64,000 nucleotides of DNA from Bromus sterilis (Eukaryota; Streptophyta; Magnoliopsida; Poales; Poaceae), in assembly GCA_950022295.1 (NCBI GenBank), contig OX465598.1:185189501-185253500 (forward strand), in the 5' to 3' direction. The position numbers and the translations under genes are program-made. Below are positions 47,507 to 59,224 of the stretch, one piece after another. Within the stretch, counting starts at the first letter, position 1, and the number at the start of each line of letters is the position of its first letter. The notes under the pieces were generated by a model. It was not told the DNA's origin, did no database searches, and was given only the letters and a program-made list of their open reading frames with translations.

Positions 47507-48544
47507 ATGAGCTTGTTAGGAAAAGCAAAGGGATGGCTTGGGAAGAAGAAGCCCGAGCGTAGAAAACAAGTTACTAGAGCTGCAACTTCATCCTCAACTT
47601 CTAGGGTGAGCTACAATGAAGATCACGTGCCCCTAGAGTTGTTGGAAGAGACGAGTCCGACACGTGCAATGACATATCCGTGGAAAGTTTTTCTTGAAGC
47701 CGTAGGTATCAAGGAGGAGTTTTACAACCTTTGTGCTAATGTAGGTTTCACACGGCTTGCGACATGCCGTGTTCCTCAGTATCGCAAACTCACCTCCTAT
47801 TTTATTAATAGTTTTGGATATAATCATGATGCTGGTATTGTTGAGTTTAGAATTTATGTTGATCTTTTGACCATGCCTTTGTGAAGATTTTGTGAAATAA
47901 TAGGTGTGCCGAATGCTGGAAAGACGACAAAGATGAACTCTCAGCCCACCGAGCCGAGGACTCTCTTCAACTCTTTTTGCAGCCAGGACACGAAGGATAT
48001 CCAACACTCAAAGATTTCCAACATCTTGTTTCCCCATCTTAGGTATTTCGCATATTTTATTACTAGAGGGGTGTTAGCCCGTGACAACAGGAGCAACAGT
48101 TTTGCACCGGATGCTGCTATCCTGGCGAATGCCCTCTCAGGGGAGAGTAAGTATAATGTGGGTGCCTTAATTGCTCGCCGCCTTGATGATAATAGCAACA
48201 AGGGAGATCTCTTTGGTGGCGTCTATGCCACAATTATTCTTGAGTCTCTTGAGTGCACCGCACATCCAAATGATGAGCCTTTTACTTTTATAAGCTTTGA
48301 CCTTGTTGCCATGAAGAGGCATGAGTTTGTTACTAGGACTTAGTTTGGCAACCTTAATTATATTCTGAGGTTTGGAATGACCACTGTTCAGGAGATCCGT
48401 CTACCTGCACCTCTTTTGTTTGACTCTACCCGCAGGAACGGATGGTCCTTCAATGTTATCCAGTTCGACGAGTTCGTGGCCCAGCAACAGTTTCATAACC
48501 CCATGGAGGGGGTTGTGCCTGATGAGGAGGAGCCCGTTACCTAG
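47507..48544 (+). pseudogene. ATHILA ORF-1-like protein of E3
   Basis: ATG at 47507 (MSLLGKAKGWLGKKK) starts a frame of about 345 codons with in-frame stops at 47882 (TGA), 48341 (TAG) and the end at 48542. It has a basic Ser/Thr-rich N-terminus, RAMTYPWKVFLEAVGIKEEF (about 47663-47720), GVPNAGKT, FPHLRYFAYFITRGVLAR (about 48030) and LIARRLDDN (about 48168). From memory this matches the ATHILA ORF-1 / env-like family found 3' of the polyprotein in grass Athila elements. Its molecular role is not established. The position, between gag-protease and the PPT, fits that family. Confidence 0.65.
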
Positions 48545-50567
48545 TGGGGTGACGGGTCTTCTTCTGCGCGGAGCCTTCCTCATGGGAGGATCCCAGGACT
48601 TCGGTGTACGCACCTGAAGCCCCGTATGACCCGTGGATGCACCCGTATTATCCTGGAGCTGCAGGATCCTTGGGACCGCAGTAGCCGATTCTAACTTAGG
48701 ACAAAAGCCCAACCTTCGGGGAGTACATGTCCTTCTCCCCTTTCCATTGTATTATCCGTATTGTTAGCTTTGATCTTTTCAAAGTTCTTGCCCGTTCTTC
48801 TTTTTTCTCTTAATTTGAAAAAACAACAAAAAGATTTCTCCCTTCTTTTGCTTTCGTAAACCTTTTAAAAACCCAAAAATATTTCCTTTCTCTCTTTAGT
48901 TTGCTTTGTTTGCAGAGTTCAGCTCAAGTCAGTGATGGCCTTTGATTATATTCTCCTACGTTTGATCATGCAAGTGCCAAGGCAGTAATGACAAAGATCG
49001 ACGGATGGGATGCAACAAGGAAAGCCGGTATGAACTCTTTGTGTTTCTACTTTTGTACATATGGATGTACTTAAGATCTAGAGACCACCTTGTAGAGACA
49101 TAGTGCTATGTTTACAATGCTTTCCTAGTGGTTCATGCTTTCTTTGTGGCTAATCTCAAATAGCTAGAGTGCATAATGTGTTGTCGAAATGATTTACATG
49201 CATTGCATTGTTCATGGTTTGGCATATTGGAGTGGTATTTCCCTTCGGAGAGTTCTTGGATTGACTTGGCACATGTTCACACATGTTTATGACTAAAAAG
49301 TCTATCATGCCTTGATGATCTTTTTATTTCAGAATAGTTATATCACTTTCATGTCCGATTCAATGTTACTTTGTCGCTCTGCATGATTATGACCGTTATT
49401 GCTCTCTAGTAGGTCGCTTCTCAGTCTTTTGCTAGCCTTTGCTCACACTAAGAGGAATTCTGCTTGTGCATCCAAAATCCTTTCAAACCAGTTATTCCAC
49501 TTGAGCCCACCATACCTTCCTATATATGGTATTTACCTGCCATCCCTAACAAAGGCTTTCTTGTACCATCTCAAAATTTATTCAAAAGTTTCCTTTTTGT
49601 AACCGTACAAGCTCATGGTGCGGTGAGGGAAAATCAGTATCTTCCGTGCCAAATTTTTTTTACTCTTGACAAAGTTTTAACTAGTCAAATTTATGAGGCA
49701 CAGGCCGGTCTGGAGAATGCCTTGTTCTCACTTCTTTTACAATTTATAAAAAATTACACTTCCCCCATACTTAATGATGGAATGAAATGGGCCAAGTGCT
49801 GCTAATGATAGATGGAACGAGAAACTTTCCTTCCATACTTGAGGGAAAAAAGGCACCATAGACCGTCAAATGATAGATGGGTAATGGAACAAAAGTGTAA
49901 ACAAAAAGGCATGGGAATCGCCATTAATATGGTTGGTCTGGGAGATATTGAGAGACCTTTACCGTCTACCGTTGACTGGAAAGTTACACTTCCCAAAAAT
50001 AATTTTATTTCTGTTTTCAAAACCACGAGCTCTGGTACATGTTTAGTCTTTGCTTCCAGCCACGGGTTTTCAACCTTGCCATCAAAAGCCATGGTTCGAG
50101 AGTCTCCCCTTCTTTCTTCAAAGCACCAACTATTGAGAGCATAATTGTCATTCTGAGTGTAATGTGCATTATCCCAAAGTACCACATTGTCTTCTGCATG
50201 ATTGTGATATTACTTGTTCTGAAATTCTTAGTTCTAGTCTCCTTTAAAACTCCGGAGGAGTTTTTGCATTTAGGTTTTGCTTCACTCATGGAGGCTAGAG
50301 AGATACCACTCTAATATGTTTAAGCTATGTGCATTGTGATCCTGTCTTGATTTTCAACAACATATTATCTACTTTTTGTTGTTTGTGATTGATCACATGA
50401 AAGAAGGATTGGTTCGTGCATTGTCCTTGTAGCATTGTTTCAATACTTGCTAAACTCTTTTCGTAGTGCGTGCTTATATACATCTAATGAAGCAAAAGAG
50501 TTTGTCAAAGTTTTCTTTGTCCCGTCCAGTTCATTGAACTGAATTGCTTGAGGACAAGCAATATGCT
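48545..50567 (+). other. Non-coding 3' internal region of E3
   Basis: T-rich sequence with small frames on both strands (49399-50314), none with a recognisable domain. Nothing else supported. Confidence 0.55.
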
Positions 50568-50581
50568 AAGCTTGGGGGAAT
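50568..50581 (+). other. Polypurine tract of E3
   Basis: AAGCTTGGGGGAAT directly upstream of the LTR start TGATTCGTCCC at 50582. Confidence 0.75.
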
Positions 50582-51976
50582 TGATTCGTCCCAAACGTAT
50601 CAAATTTTCCAAACACTTTTGCTATTGTTTTGGCCTCATTCTTGCATGATTTGAACGAAACTAACCCGGAATGACGTTGTTTTTAGCAGAGCTACCTTTA
50701 TGGTTTTCTTGTGTGCAGGAATATGGATTTTTAGGTACGTCAGAAAATTCCCAAAAAAATCACGGAAAATCCACGCACCCGGAGGGACCCAGATCCAGAA
50801 GGGTGGCCAGAGGGCAGCCAGAGGGGCCCCAGGAGCCCTTCTGGCGTGGCCACCCCCCTGGCCGCGCCGGGATGCCGCTTTGGTGGGTCCCACCCCCTTT
50901 GATGACCTACCTTGGACCCTATTTTTACCCGTCGCGAGAAAACCCCAGAACAGAAGTCACTTTTCAAATTCCTGTCGTGGAGCCGCCGCCACCCTTTGTT
51001 CTTCTCCGAGAGGGCTAATCTGGAGGCTGATTTGGCCTTCGGTAAGGGGAGATCATCGCCATCGTCATCACCATCGCCACTCCATCATCCCTCCATGACT
51101 TCTCCTTTCATGTGTGAGTAATTCCCTGTTGTAGGCAAAGGGGATGGTAGGGATTTGATGAGTTAGATCATGTAATAGTTCGTCAAATTGATGGGGGCAT
51201 GTTGCCTATCATCTAGTATGGTGTTTATCATCTTTGCTACAACTAGTTGCTCTTAATGGTTGTCACTTTGGGCCCTAGTGGCATGTTTACAGATCTGAAC
51301 CACTTTTGTTTTCATGAGTTTATTTGTGTTCTTGATCCTATCTATGAGTTGTATGCACCTATTATGGTTCGGAACCGGCGATCCCAAAGGTGAAAGCTTG
51401 GGAAACCAAAGGGGATGAACTATAATTTGAGGATTTCATGTATCCATTGAGTGTTAATGCTTTGTTCCTGTGCTATTTGAAAAGAGCACCTTAATGTCCA
51501 TAAGTTCCTTTTTGCCCCGTTTGTAGCGGGATGGTAGGACAAAAGATGTTGTGCAAGTTCTTATCGCAAGCACGTACAACTACGTATGGGATACATGCCT
51601 AATGTTTGATATTTCCTAGATGATGATGCTTTCTTTTCTGTGTGCCTTCCCTCGTGTTAGAATCTATTACATGTTCACTCTCATCCAAGCAGCGCCCAAC
51701 CATCCATCTCCCTGGCCTACAATGTTTTAATCCTGCTGGTTACTAGTTGTTTACTTTCTCTTTTTCACTACCACTATTTCCGTTGCCACCATCACTTCCA
51801 TATCACCGTTGCTACTAATATTTCGTTGCAAGCAAGTGTATTTCAGGTGCACTTGAATTTAAAACTCAACTTTTAAAGCTTGTAGGTATTCTTTGGCTCC
51901 CCTTGAGTGGAATCTATAAACTGGGTTATTCTTACCCGCGAAGAAAATCTCGATCCCCTATAGTTGAGGGTTATCA
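50582..51976 (+). repeat. 3' LTR of E3
   Basis: 1395 bases, TGATTCGTCCC to GAGGGTTATCA. From about 50917 it matches 39148-40204 (shared CGCGAGAAAACCCCAGAACA, GGAACCGGCGATCCCAAAGG, CATCCAAGCAGCGCCCAACC). It abuts E2 LTR sequence at 51977. GC-rich around 50770-50900. Confidence 0.86.
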
Positions 51977-52344
51977 GCGCGGCCTAGGGTGGTGCAAAGC
52001 CACCTGGTCAGGTGTCCCCCCTGGTTCCCCCCTTCTGCCTATATTTAGCCCTCGACAAAAAAAACCTCGGGAGGCCCCCCGTTACACATTTTCACCATTG
52101 TTCCACCGCCGCAATGATCCCGAGAACGTGATCACCAGAAGACCCAATCTTGGCACCCTGCCGGAGGGAGGATTGATCTCTAGGAGTTTCTCCACCACCA
52201 TGAGCGCTTCCTAGATGTGCCTTGAGTAGTCCCCCTTTGACCATGGGTCCAAGATCAGTTTCTAGATGATGATTTCTCTCCACCCTTGTGCCTCAATTCT
52301 CAAACCTTGTGAGCTGCCCTACATGATCAAGGTACTTATATGCA
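51977..52344 (+). repeat. E2 3' LTR, middle piece
   Basis: Matches the E2 5' LTR from 32953 to about 33330 (GCGC.GCCTAGGGTGG, CTGCC..AGGGAGGATTGATCTC, GAGCTGCCCTACATGATCAA). It ends TATGCA where the Helitron begins. Confidence 0.82.
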
Positions 52345-52452
52345 CTAGTAAGTGTGCACGTGTAACACACGTATTATGATATGAAAAGAAATTGATTATC
52401 CTAAAAATAAAATGTATCAATAATAGAAAATATATAATAATATGATAACATA

Positions 52453-52546
52453 AGTCCCTCCGATCCATATTAATTGACGCACACTAAGTTCAACTCTAGT
52501 ACAAAGTTGTATTAAGTGTGTGTCAATTAATTTGGATCGGAGGGAG
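52453..52546. mobile_element. Stowaway MITE in the Helitron
   Basis: Inverted ends GTCCCTCCGATCCATATTAA and CTCCCTCCGATCCAAATTAA (reverse of the right end), with TA at the right edge (52547-52548) and TA at 52451 on the left. 94 bases, almost fully palindromic, no coding capacity. Confidence 0.82.
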
Positions 52547-53154
52547 TAATACAAACTGATGCTCCTCAACCTAAAAATGCATCAAACATATGTGTCATCA
52601 TTTTGTCATAAGTCATGAGTGGACTGACTATGTTCGAGAGTAGTTACAAAATTGTCTATCCCCAGACTCTTGACGGAATCCTACACAAGATAGGCCAGAC
52701 ATATTATGTTCGTCTTCTTTTAGTAAGCTAAGTCGTAGTGGAAGCAAATAGTTTTTTTTCTTTCTTCTGGATGGAGAAGGATTTGTTTAATCCGAGGTGA
52801 AAACAAAATTTACTACAAGATGCTCATGAAATAATTAGATTTAGTCCCAGTTTCCTCCCATATTTTTTAGAGTTAAGTAGGGAACTTTGCCACGTGCTTT
52901 CAGTAATTCTATCTCTTCTTCAAAAGAAAAAATGAAAACTGTAAAATGGAGGAAGTACCAACGAACAACAGTTCATATAAGGATTTGGTGCAAAATGTCA
53001 TATCTCAGTGTTTTTATATAATACAATTTGAGCTAGCTCAGAAAAAACAATGGCGTATTTTTCCTCTAAAAAGGGAAGGAAATAGTGAAGTTGTTTTTCC
53101 TGCATAATTACTAATATAACAATCCATGATAGAGAAGAACTCTAGTCACCAAGA

Positions 53155-53589
53155 TCACACATTTTGTACGAACTGATGTGTAGAGAAAAATTTCAACAAA
53201 ATAGCAGGTAGCAGCCCAAAGGATTTCAGATGTTTCTCCATGCACCTTCTCTTAAACTTACTCACGTATTCACTTTTTTTAGTGCTCCGAGGAACTAAAG
53301 ACTTAAGAATGAGGCCCATGATGATGTCTCTGCACCACCTAAATGAGAGAACAGACCTAGAGGAGCATGAGGAGCTGATGCACCACAAATATTGATGGTG
53401 CAAATTTTTTCGAGAAGCCTTGTGATGAGGCACACTGGCAACGTATGACATGATGGACAAGCTCACGTCGATGGTCAGGTAGTACATGAGGGTCTTGAAG
53501 TATGTCTTGGATCTTCCGTGGACATCCACCTTAAAAATATTTTGAAAATTCAAGCAAGATTTACATTGTGAAACATGAGAGGTAGTCAA
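53155..53589 (-). other. Possible captured exon in the Helitron, unidentified
   Basis: A 144-codon frame on the Helitron sense strand. The middle (about 53210-53530) is less AT-rich than its surroundings and is preceded on the minus strand by a T-rich stretch ending in ...TTTTTAAG, which could be an acceptor site. Low-complexity Ser/His content and no domain I recognise. It may be a gene fragment of unknown origin or chance. Confidence 0.25.
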
Positions 53590-55059
53590 CCAGTAAGGTT
53601 TACAATGCCCAAGATGAAAGTAACTAACATGTTCTGGCTAACAAAGGGTAAATCAGAGCTAACAAAGGGCTTACTCATAATGCAGTGCAGCTTTCTACAA
53701 CCCCTCGCTCATAGTGAGTAAAAGGCTTACAAAAATTGATTTTGGCCCCACTTTTACTTTAGCTTGTCATTGTGAAATAATACAAGACTTGTGTTGCAGG
53801 TGGTTGTCGCCTACTTTGGCAGTTTTGTACAGCTAAAATCCTAAAGTACCACGCCGCAGTCAACAAACATAACTTGCAAGTAGTACTCAACAAATATAAA
53901 TGCAGGAAACATTGCAAATAGGTTTTAAAATTTGGGCAAGTTGTCTGAAGATCTACGAAGCAAATTGTGCAAGTAGTAGGAAGAAACAAATAAAATGTAG
54001 ATAAGGAATAGCTTACCTTCAGTACATGATTTTTCTTAAGATGGCGGGCGAGATGAACAATATGTATACCCAGTAGTCGTAGTAAGGTGCCTGGTGAATT
54101 AACAACCTAACAACAACAGCTTAAAAATACATTATATTCAGCAATCATCTGTTGTAGCAAGCATAAATTAACCATTTGAATTATCTTTCAAGATTAATTT
54201 CAACAGCAACAAAAACACAGTTTACAACAATGGAGCTAATTAGTTTACCCAATACAATACACTCTGGAAAGTGTCACAAAAATCTACTTGTCAGATAGTA
54301 ATGTAATACAAAAAAAACTTTAGAACTTAGTACATCTCTGAAATGAGGCCAAAGTCTCATAACCTAAAATCAACTTCAGTCTCATTATTCATGGATGAAC
54401 AGTTCAATAGCAGTGAGAATTAGCATAATATTGAGTACTTGTCAGATAGTAGTATTGCAAAACAAATGGTTGCCCACAAAAAAAAGTTGAAGAAATGATC
54501 CCACGAGCTCTTTGAAGGCTTCGTTCCAAGACAACTTCGGTAGGAAATAGCAAAAGAATGATGTTAACTTTTTCTTGAAAGATATCACATTAGATTTTTC
54601 TCTAAAACGGAAAGAAAGAGAAATACAAGACTCTCTCTGTTGGTTAGTTGAGAATCTCTCTTAATGCCTAAGCAAAAAGTGCGTTTTCTCTATTGAATTA
54701 AATGTCATCTCTTCGCCACATATTTTTTATTTACTTATTTTCCACATATTTTTAGAGACCCTGCAGCATGAATTCATAGTAAGCAGCAAGAGTTTGTGAT
54801 ACATCATCCCAAGTTAACTGAATGAAGACTGTATAGTACTATAGATTCTACATATATTCTGCCGTTCTTGCTCCCGATGTGTGTAAAAGCATCTCCAATG
54901 GAGTCATGCAAGCCATGGTCCTACGTTTTTACACCACAGAAGTTACACAAAGGTCTCAAGATCCGTGAATGGTTGAGAACTGACTACGTATGGATTATAA
55001 ATTCAGTAGTATTACATACCTTCGTAAGCAGCATTCTGAACTTTAATCGACATGAATAG

Positions 55060-55317
55060 TTAAACATCTAAGCTTCTACAGAGATCTAAATCAATTAGTG
55101 ATGTTCTTGAGAGGACCCTCGTCTCATTGAGAGCCAATGATTTTAAACCCTGGGCCAAAGCATCCGTTGGACTGTATTCTGAACCAACCTTCCATTTAAC
55201 ATCCTGTGGCATAGCTATAGTTAGTGAAAATTGATGAGACCGTTTAATGTGAAGATCCTTCAGAAGGGCCCACTGAAACATACAACTATCATCAGCGTCA
55301 TCTAGTACCGACGCCAA
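55060..55317 (-). other. Possible captured exon in the Helitron, unidentified
   Basis: Residues WKVGSEYSPTDALAQGLKSL read like ordinary protein, and a candidate acceptor (GCCACAG followed by GATG, near 55203) lies at the start of that stretch. No family recognised. Neighbouring sequence is AT-rich and intron-like. Confidence 0.28.
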
Positions 55318-55922
55318 GAATTCTCATATAAAAGTACTTTAAAGCTTACATGCTGCATTTCTTTAGTACACTAATTGGTCCACTTTATCAACATCAATTG
55401 TATCGAATTGGTATTTCAGATCCGCTAAATTTTCCTCATTGACCGTATTTTCTAAAGCTTGAACAAGAAATGGACAATACTATAAGGATCCAAATGATAA
55501 AATACCAATAATATATTGCTTTAGAAAATAAAGCTTGAATTCTTCTACTTCATGTCCCATTTAGTCGCCAGAGGAAATAGAGCTTGAGTTATTATAGTTC
55601 AGGTTCCCTTTAGCTAATGAAGTCTATGATATGTGCACATAATAATGTCCAAATATTGCAGAAATAAAATATCTGAGCACTATACTACTTAAAAACATAC
55701 TTTTTTTATTGTACCCCAAATTGCAAGACTACTACCAACCTGGCAGCTCAGATTGGATCGACCGAATTGTGGCAGAGAAAAAAAATGACATAAAAACTTG
55801 GACCCAAAATCCTAAAGACCTGCAAGTGTCACTACAGATGTGAGAATTTGCGCATCCACAAAAAGGATATTATAGCACTGAAATAAAATTACATGTACCA
55901 CACAAGGAATTAGTACTAAGTA

Positions 55923-56003
55923 CTCCCTCTATAAATTAATATAAGACGTTTTAGATCACTAAAGTAGTGATCTAAAACATCTTATATTAGTTTATGGAGG
56001 GAG
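55923..56003. mobile_element. Stowaway MITE, near-perfect palindrome
   Basis: CTCCCTCTATAAATTAATAT...ATATTAGTTTATGGAGGGAG, 81 bases with TA on both sides (55921-55922, 56004-56005). The centre TAGATCACTAAAGTAGTGATCTA continues the inverted repeat, so the whole unit can fold into one hairpin. Confidence 0.88.
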
Positions 56004-57420
56004 TATAAATGTAGGAGTTGGATAGCTTAAGATACTATACCAACTGCATATAAATAAAAAAGAATTAGTCTTGGGATCCTTACCAACAAAAGAATGAAGA
56101 AAATCGTGTCAAATGGAAATTCACTCCACCGACCACACAAGTATCTTTCAGATTTCATAGGACTCCTCATTTTTTCCTCCATCGCAACCATTCATGGTGA
56201 AGCACTGCCTAGGTAGTAAGATTAAATGACTCGTGATATTCTTCAGGACATCAATTCAAATAGTAAACTCCGACCGCCGCCACCACAACTGTCGTAATCA
56301 TCTCAAGTCTCAACCATTCCTCTTTGTCGCTTGCATTTATCCCCCATTGTATTACGATGACAGCCTGAAACAAATGTTAAACAACCTGATAAATGTTATG
56401 ATTTCAAAAAACATGACTAATTCAGGCGTAAACTACTTTAATCACATCACTGATAAATGTTATGATTTAAAAAAATGACTGATTCAGGCGTAAACTACTT
56501 TAATCACATCACTTCAAAGAATCATATATCCACATGTGGAAAAAAAATGAGAGCCCACACCTTATGTAATTCATTTGAGGAACCTAAGAGCACGTCTTAC
56601 AAAATTCAAAATACATATCTAATTGTACTGAACTCACGAAGACAACATATAATCAAAATATTATTGTATAAAGAACATAGGTCATACATCATAGCAGGTT
56701 TAAGCAAGTGTTAAGAATTATAGAGAAGTCCTTAATATATGCACTATATGAGTGTGTCGTATGCATATCTGCTTACTTTTCTGAACTGCAAAACAACATG
56801 TTGTATTTCTGCTATAGAGAGAGGAAAACTTCAGCTTTGTTACGATCACATGCACTGATGGAGGGGGAGGCGACCAAGATCTATGACCCGATATCAATCC
56901 ATCCTTTTCCATGCATCATCTCCTGTACAAATAATGAAGGACCATAGAAGCATTGTACAAACAGAAAATGAAAAGGTAAGTGTACAAATTAATTAGAAGA
57001 AGAGTGGGGATAAAATAATTAGGAGTTGAGTCGTGTAAAATATAACTTCTTTGTTTTTACAGATTATAAACCTGTGTCATAATCAATGAGAGTGCCCATT
57101 CTGAATTTGTGTCAAAAATATCAAGAGTTTCAGAACTGCACATAACATCATATATACACAAATCATACACACTGCATTCTGATTTTGTGTGTGCCATATA
57201 CTTCCATTTAAATTACCTAAATAGTGATAGATTGAGAATAGAAAGGAATGGGACAGTAAACCACATCCACAGTTATTCACGCCATGGATTCATTGCTTCT
57301 ATTCATATGGCGCTACAAACAACATATCTGATGCGAACTGGTGCAAACTAACCTGATGCAAACTCAAATCAACTTTCAACTCAACTGATGCAAACTCAAA
57401 GAAGAACAAACTGATGCAAA

Positions 57421-57796
57421 CTAACCTGTACAAATTGAGGCCGGGTGGCTTCGTGGCCGGGTTGAGGAGACGTGAATCCGCAGACGTTGAGGAGCGGAGA
57501 GGTTGGGGCGGCGGGTGAGAGGGAGGTTGGGGCGGGCGATGGACGGGCGGGGCAGGTGGCGGGCCGACCGGGGCGGGCGGTGGTGGCCGGGCGGCGCTCG
57601 CGGGGAGGGCAGTGGCCGGGCGGCGCTCATATTCAGAGGGGCGGTCGTGGCCGGCCGGGGGCGGGCGGCGCTCGTCCAGAAGGGGTTGGGGCGCCGCGGG
57701 GGGAGGGGGGGGAGGACGTGGGAGGTGGGAAACGTGGGGAGGGAGTAGCGAAAACGAAAGAACTGCACTAAACATTGTTAGAGTAACTACAATCAT
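57421..57796 (-). other. GC-rich, proline-rich frame at the 5' end of the Helitron
   Basis: A strongly GC-rich island (about 57440-57735) inside AT-rich DNA. On the minus strand one frame (57299-57796) reads MIVVTLTMFSAVLSFSLL followed by a Pro/Arg/Ala-rich run; a second frame is equally open, so frame choice is uncertain. Such islands are usual for first exons or promoters of grass genes, so a captured 5' gene end is plausible. No domain recognised. Confidence 0.3.
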
Positions 57797-57869
57797 TAGA
57801 TCTTAATCTAAGGGTAAAAAATTAGGTTCTGGATCTGCCACTGTGAGTCTTTTATATTGGTAGTGATGA

Positions 57870-58787
57870 TTAGTTTCTGTGTTGCTATGCTGTGTTTGTT
57901 GGGATCTTATGGATTATGATATTATGTTCAGATTGTAACAAGTAATATATTTGGTTTACCTTTTTTTATTAGTAGTTCTTGAGTATTCTTGCATGTTCTC
58001 CATTGCTTTGTATTTCTTTGGCCAAGTAGTAGATAGTAACTCCAAAAGGGAGCGTTATGCTTGATTGTGGGTTCAGCGGTGCTTGTAACCGTGGTTGCTA
58101 GGATTGCTTACTTTACACATAATGCGTTAATGCAGTTGTATGTGGCTTTGATCCTACAGTTTGGCTTGGGTTCACAACTTAATACCAGTGAGATGTTCTG
58201 GATAGATATCTCAAGGTGGATGGTTAGTGAGTAGATGTTGATGAATAAACGGTCTGCTCGTCTTGGCGTACTGCCCATACGATTGAGCCTCTAGATTTCT
58301 TGTAGCATAATTAGCATTGTGGTGCGTTTATAATTCTGTCAATTGCCTAGGTGTAATTTGTTCACCCATTATAGTTGTTTATCGTCTTTAGGGAAAGAAA
58401 CATCACTAGTGAAAGTCATGGGACCCCGGTCCGTATTTCCACCATAGTTTATACCGTTCATCTTTACTACTTTTATTTCCTTTCCGTTGCAATCACCACT
58501 GCTATTTCCACCCTTGTGTTTTGACCCTTTGTAAACAACAAGACCGGAGAGATTGACAATCTCTATGACTCGTTGGGAGCAAAGTTATTTTCTTTTGTGT
58601 GCTGGTCCAGGTTGAGTGAGCGATACCTATTAAGAAGGCGCGTCAATTACTCCACCACCTTCTTGTTGATCTTTGGAGTCCTCCTTGTTCGATAAACCTT
58701 GCAGTCCTCCTGTAAGGGAAATTTGCTGCTACTACATCCTAACCTTGCACTTGGGGTAATCAACGAGGAGCACTACCGATGTTATCA
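57870..58787 (+). repeat. E2 3' LTR, final piece
   Basis: Matches the E2 5' LTR from 33331 to 34318: TTAGTTTCTGTGTTGCTATG, AACGGTCTGCT, ACTAGTGAAAGTCATGGGAC, GTAAACAACAAGACCGGAGA, ending ACCGATGTTATCA. ATAAC follows. Confidence 0.85.
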
Positions 58788-59224
58788 ATAACCAAACCCC
58801 AAGCACTCCTCTTATGGTGCTTGACTCTTTGTGAATCTCTTGACTAGATAGATATTTACTGATAATAAGTGAATGAGTTCCTTTGACTAATGTGAGTATT
58901 CGATTGTTGTAACTTCCACCATCCATATTTTCCTAGCCACTTCGGTATCGTGCCTTGCCCTTTCTCATCTTGAGAGTTGGTGCAAACTTCGGCGGTGCAT
59001 CCAAATCGTTGGCATGATACTCTCTGTCATACATAGCCTCACTATATCTTCCTCAAAACAACCACCATACCTACCCATCATGGCATTACCATAGCCATTT
59101 TGAGATACATTGGCATACAACATCCATCTTCTCATGACTTGATGTTATTCTTCATTGTCATACATGCTTTTGCTTGATCGTACAGCGGCATGATAGTTGC
59201 ACCAGTATCGAACGCAGCTATTAA
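58788..59224 (+). other. E1 internal region resumed after E2
   Basis: Starts ATAACCAAACCCCAAG and matches E2's internal block near 37905-38150 (GAATGAGTTCCTTTGACTAA, CTTCCACCATCCATATTTT). Similarity to the family fades near 59200. No frame. Confidence 0.65.

Larger units (their letters stand above)
39148..51976 (+). mobile_element. E3: Athila-like LTR retrotransposon inserted in the E2 3' LTR
   Basis: Parts: truncated 5' LTR 39148-40204, PBS 40217, gag 40292-41489, solo-LTR insertion, gag/protease 45338-46718, ATHILA ORF-1-like 47507-48544, PPT 50568, 3' LTR 50582-51976. On the right it abuts GCGCGGCCTAGGGTGG, matching the E2 LTR at 32953. It has no RT, RNase H or integrase. It is a related but different family from E1/E2 (LTR starts TGATTCGTCCC). 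Confidence 0.85.
52345..57869 (-). mobile_element. Non-autonomous Helitron in the E2 3' LTR
   Basis: On the minus strand it starts TCATCACTACCAATATAAAA (57869 leftward) and ends ...ACGTGTGTTACACGTGCACA then CTTACTAG (52345). This gives the 5' TC, and a 3' hairpin (ACGTGT/ACACGT, loop GTT) nine bases before CTAG. It sits exactly between A (52344) and T (57870), and the E2 LTR is continuous across it (compare TTAGTTTCTGTGTTGC at 33331) with no target duplication, as Helitrons require. 5525 bases, no Rep/helicase seen. Contains two Stowaway MITEs and gene-like pieces. Confidence 0.85.
32671..58787 (+). mobile_element. E2: Athila-like LTR retrotransposon inserted in E1
   Basis: The 5' LTR starts TGGTACGCC at 32671 and the 3' LTR ends GATGTTATCA at 58787. 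The five bases outside are ATAAC on both sides (32666-32670, 58788-58792), a matching target-site duplication, so both ends are certain despite 26 kb between them. Own parts: LTR 32671-34318, internal 34319-39095, 3' LTR in three pieces (39096-39147, 51977-52344, 57870-58787) separated by E3 and a Helitron. It has gag and protease but no RT, RNase H or integrase. Confidence 0.88.
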
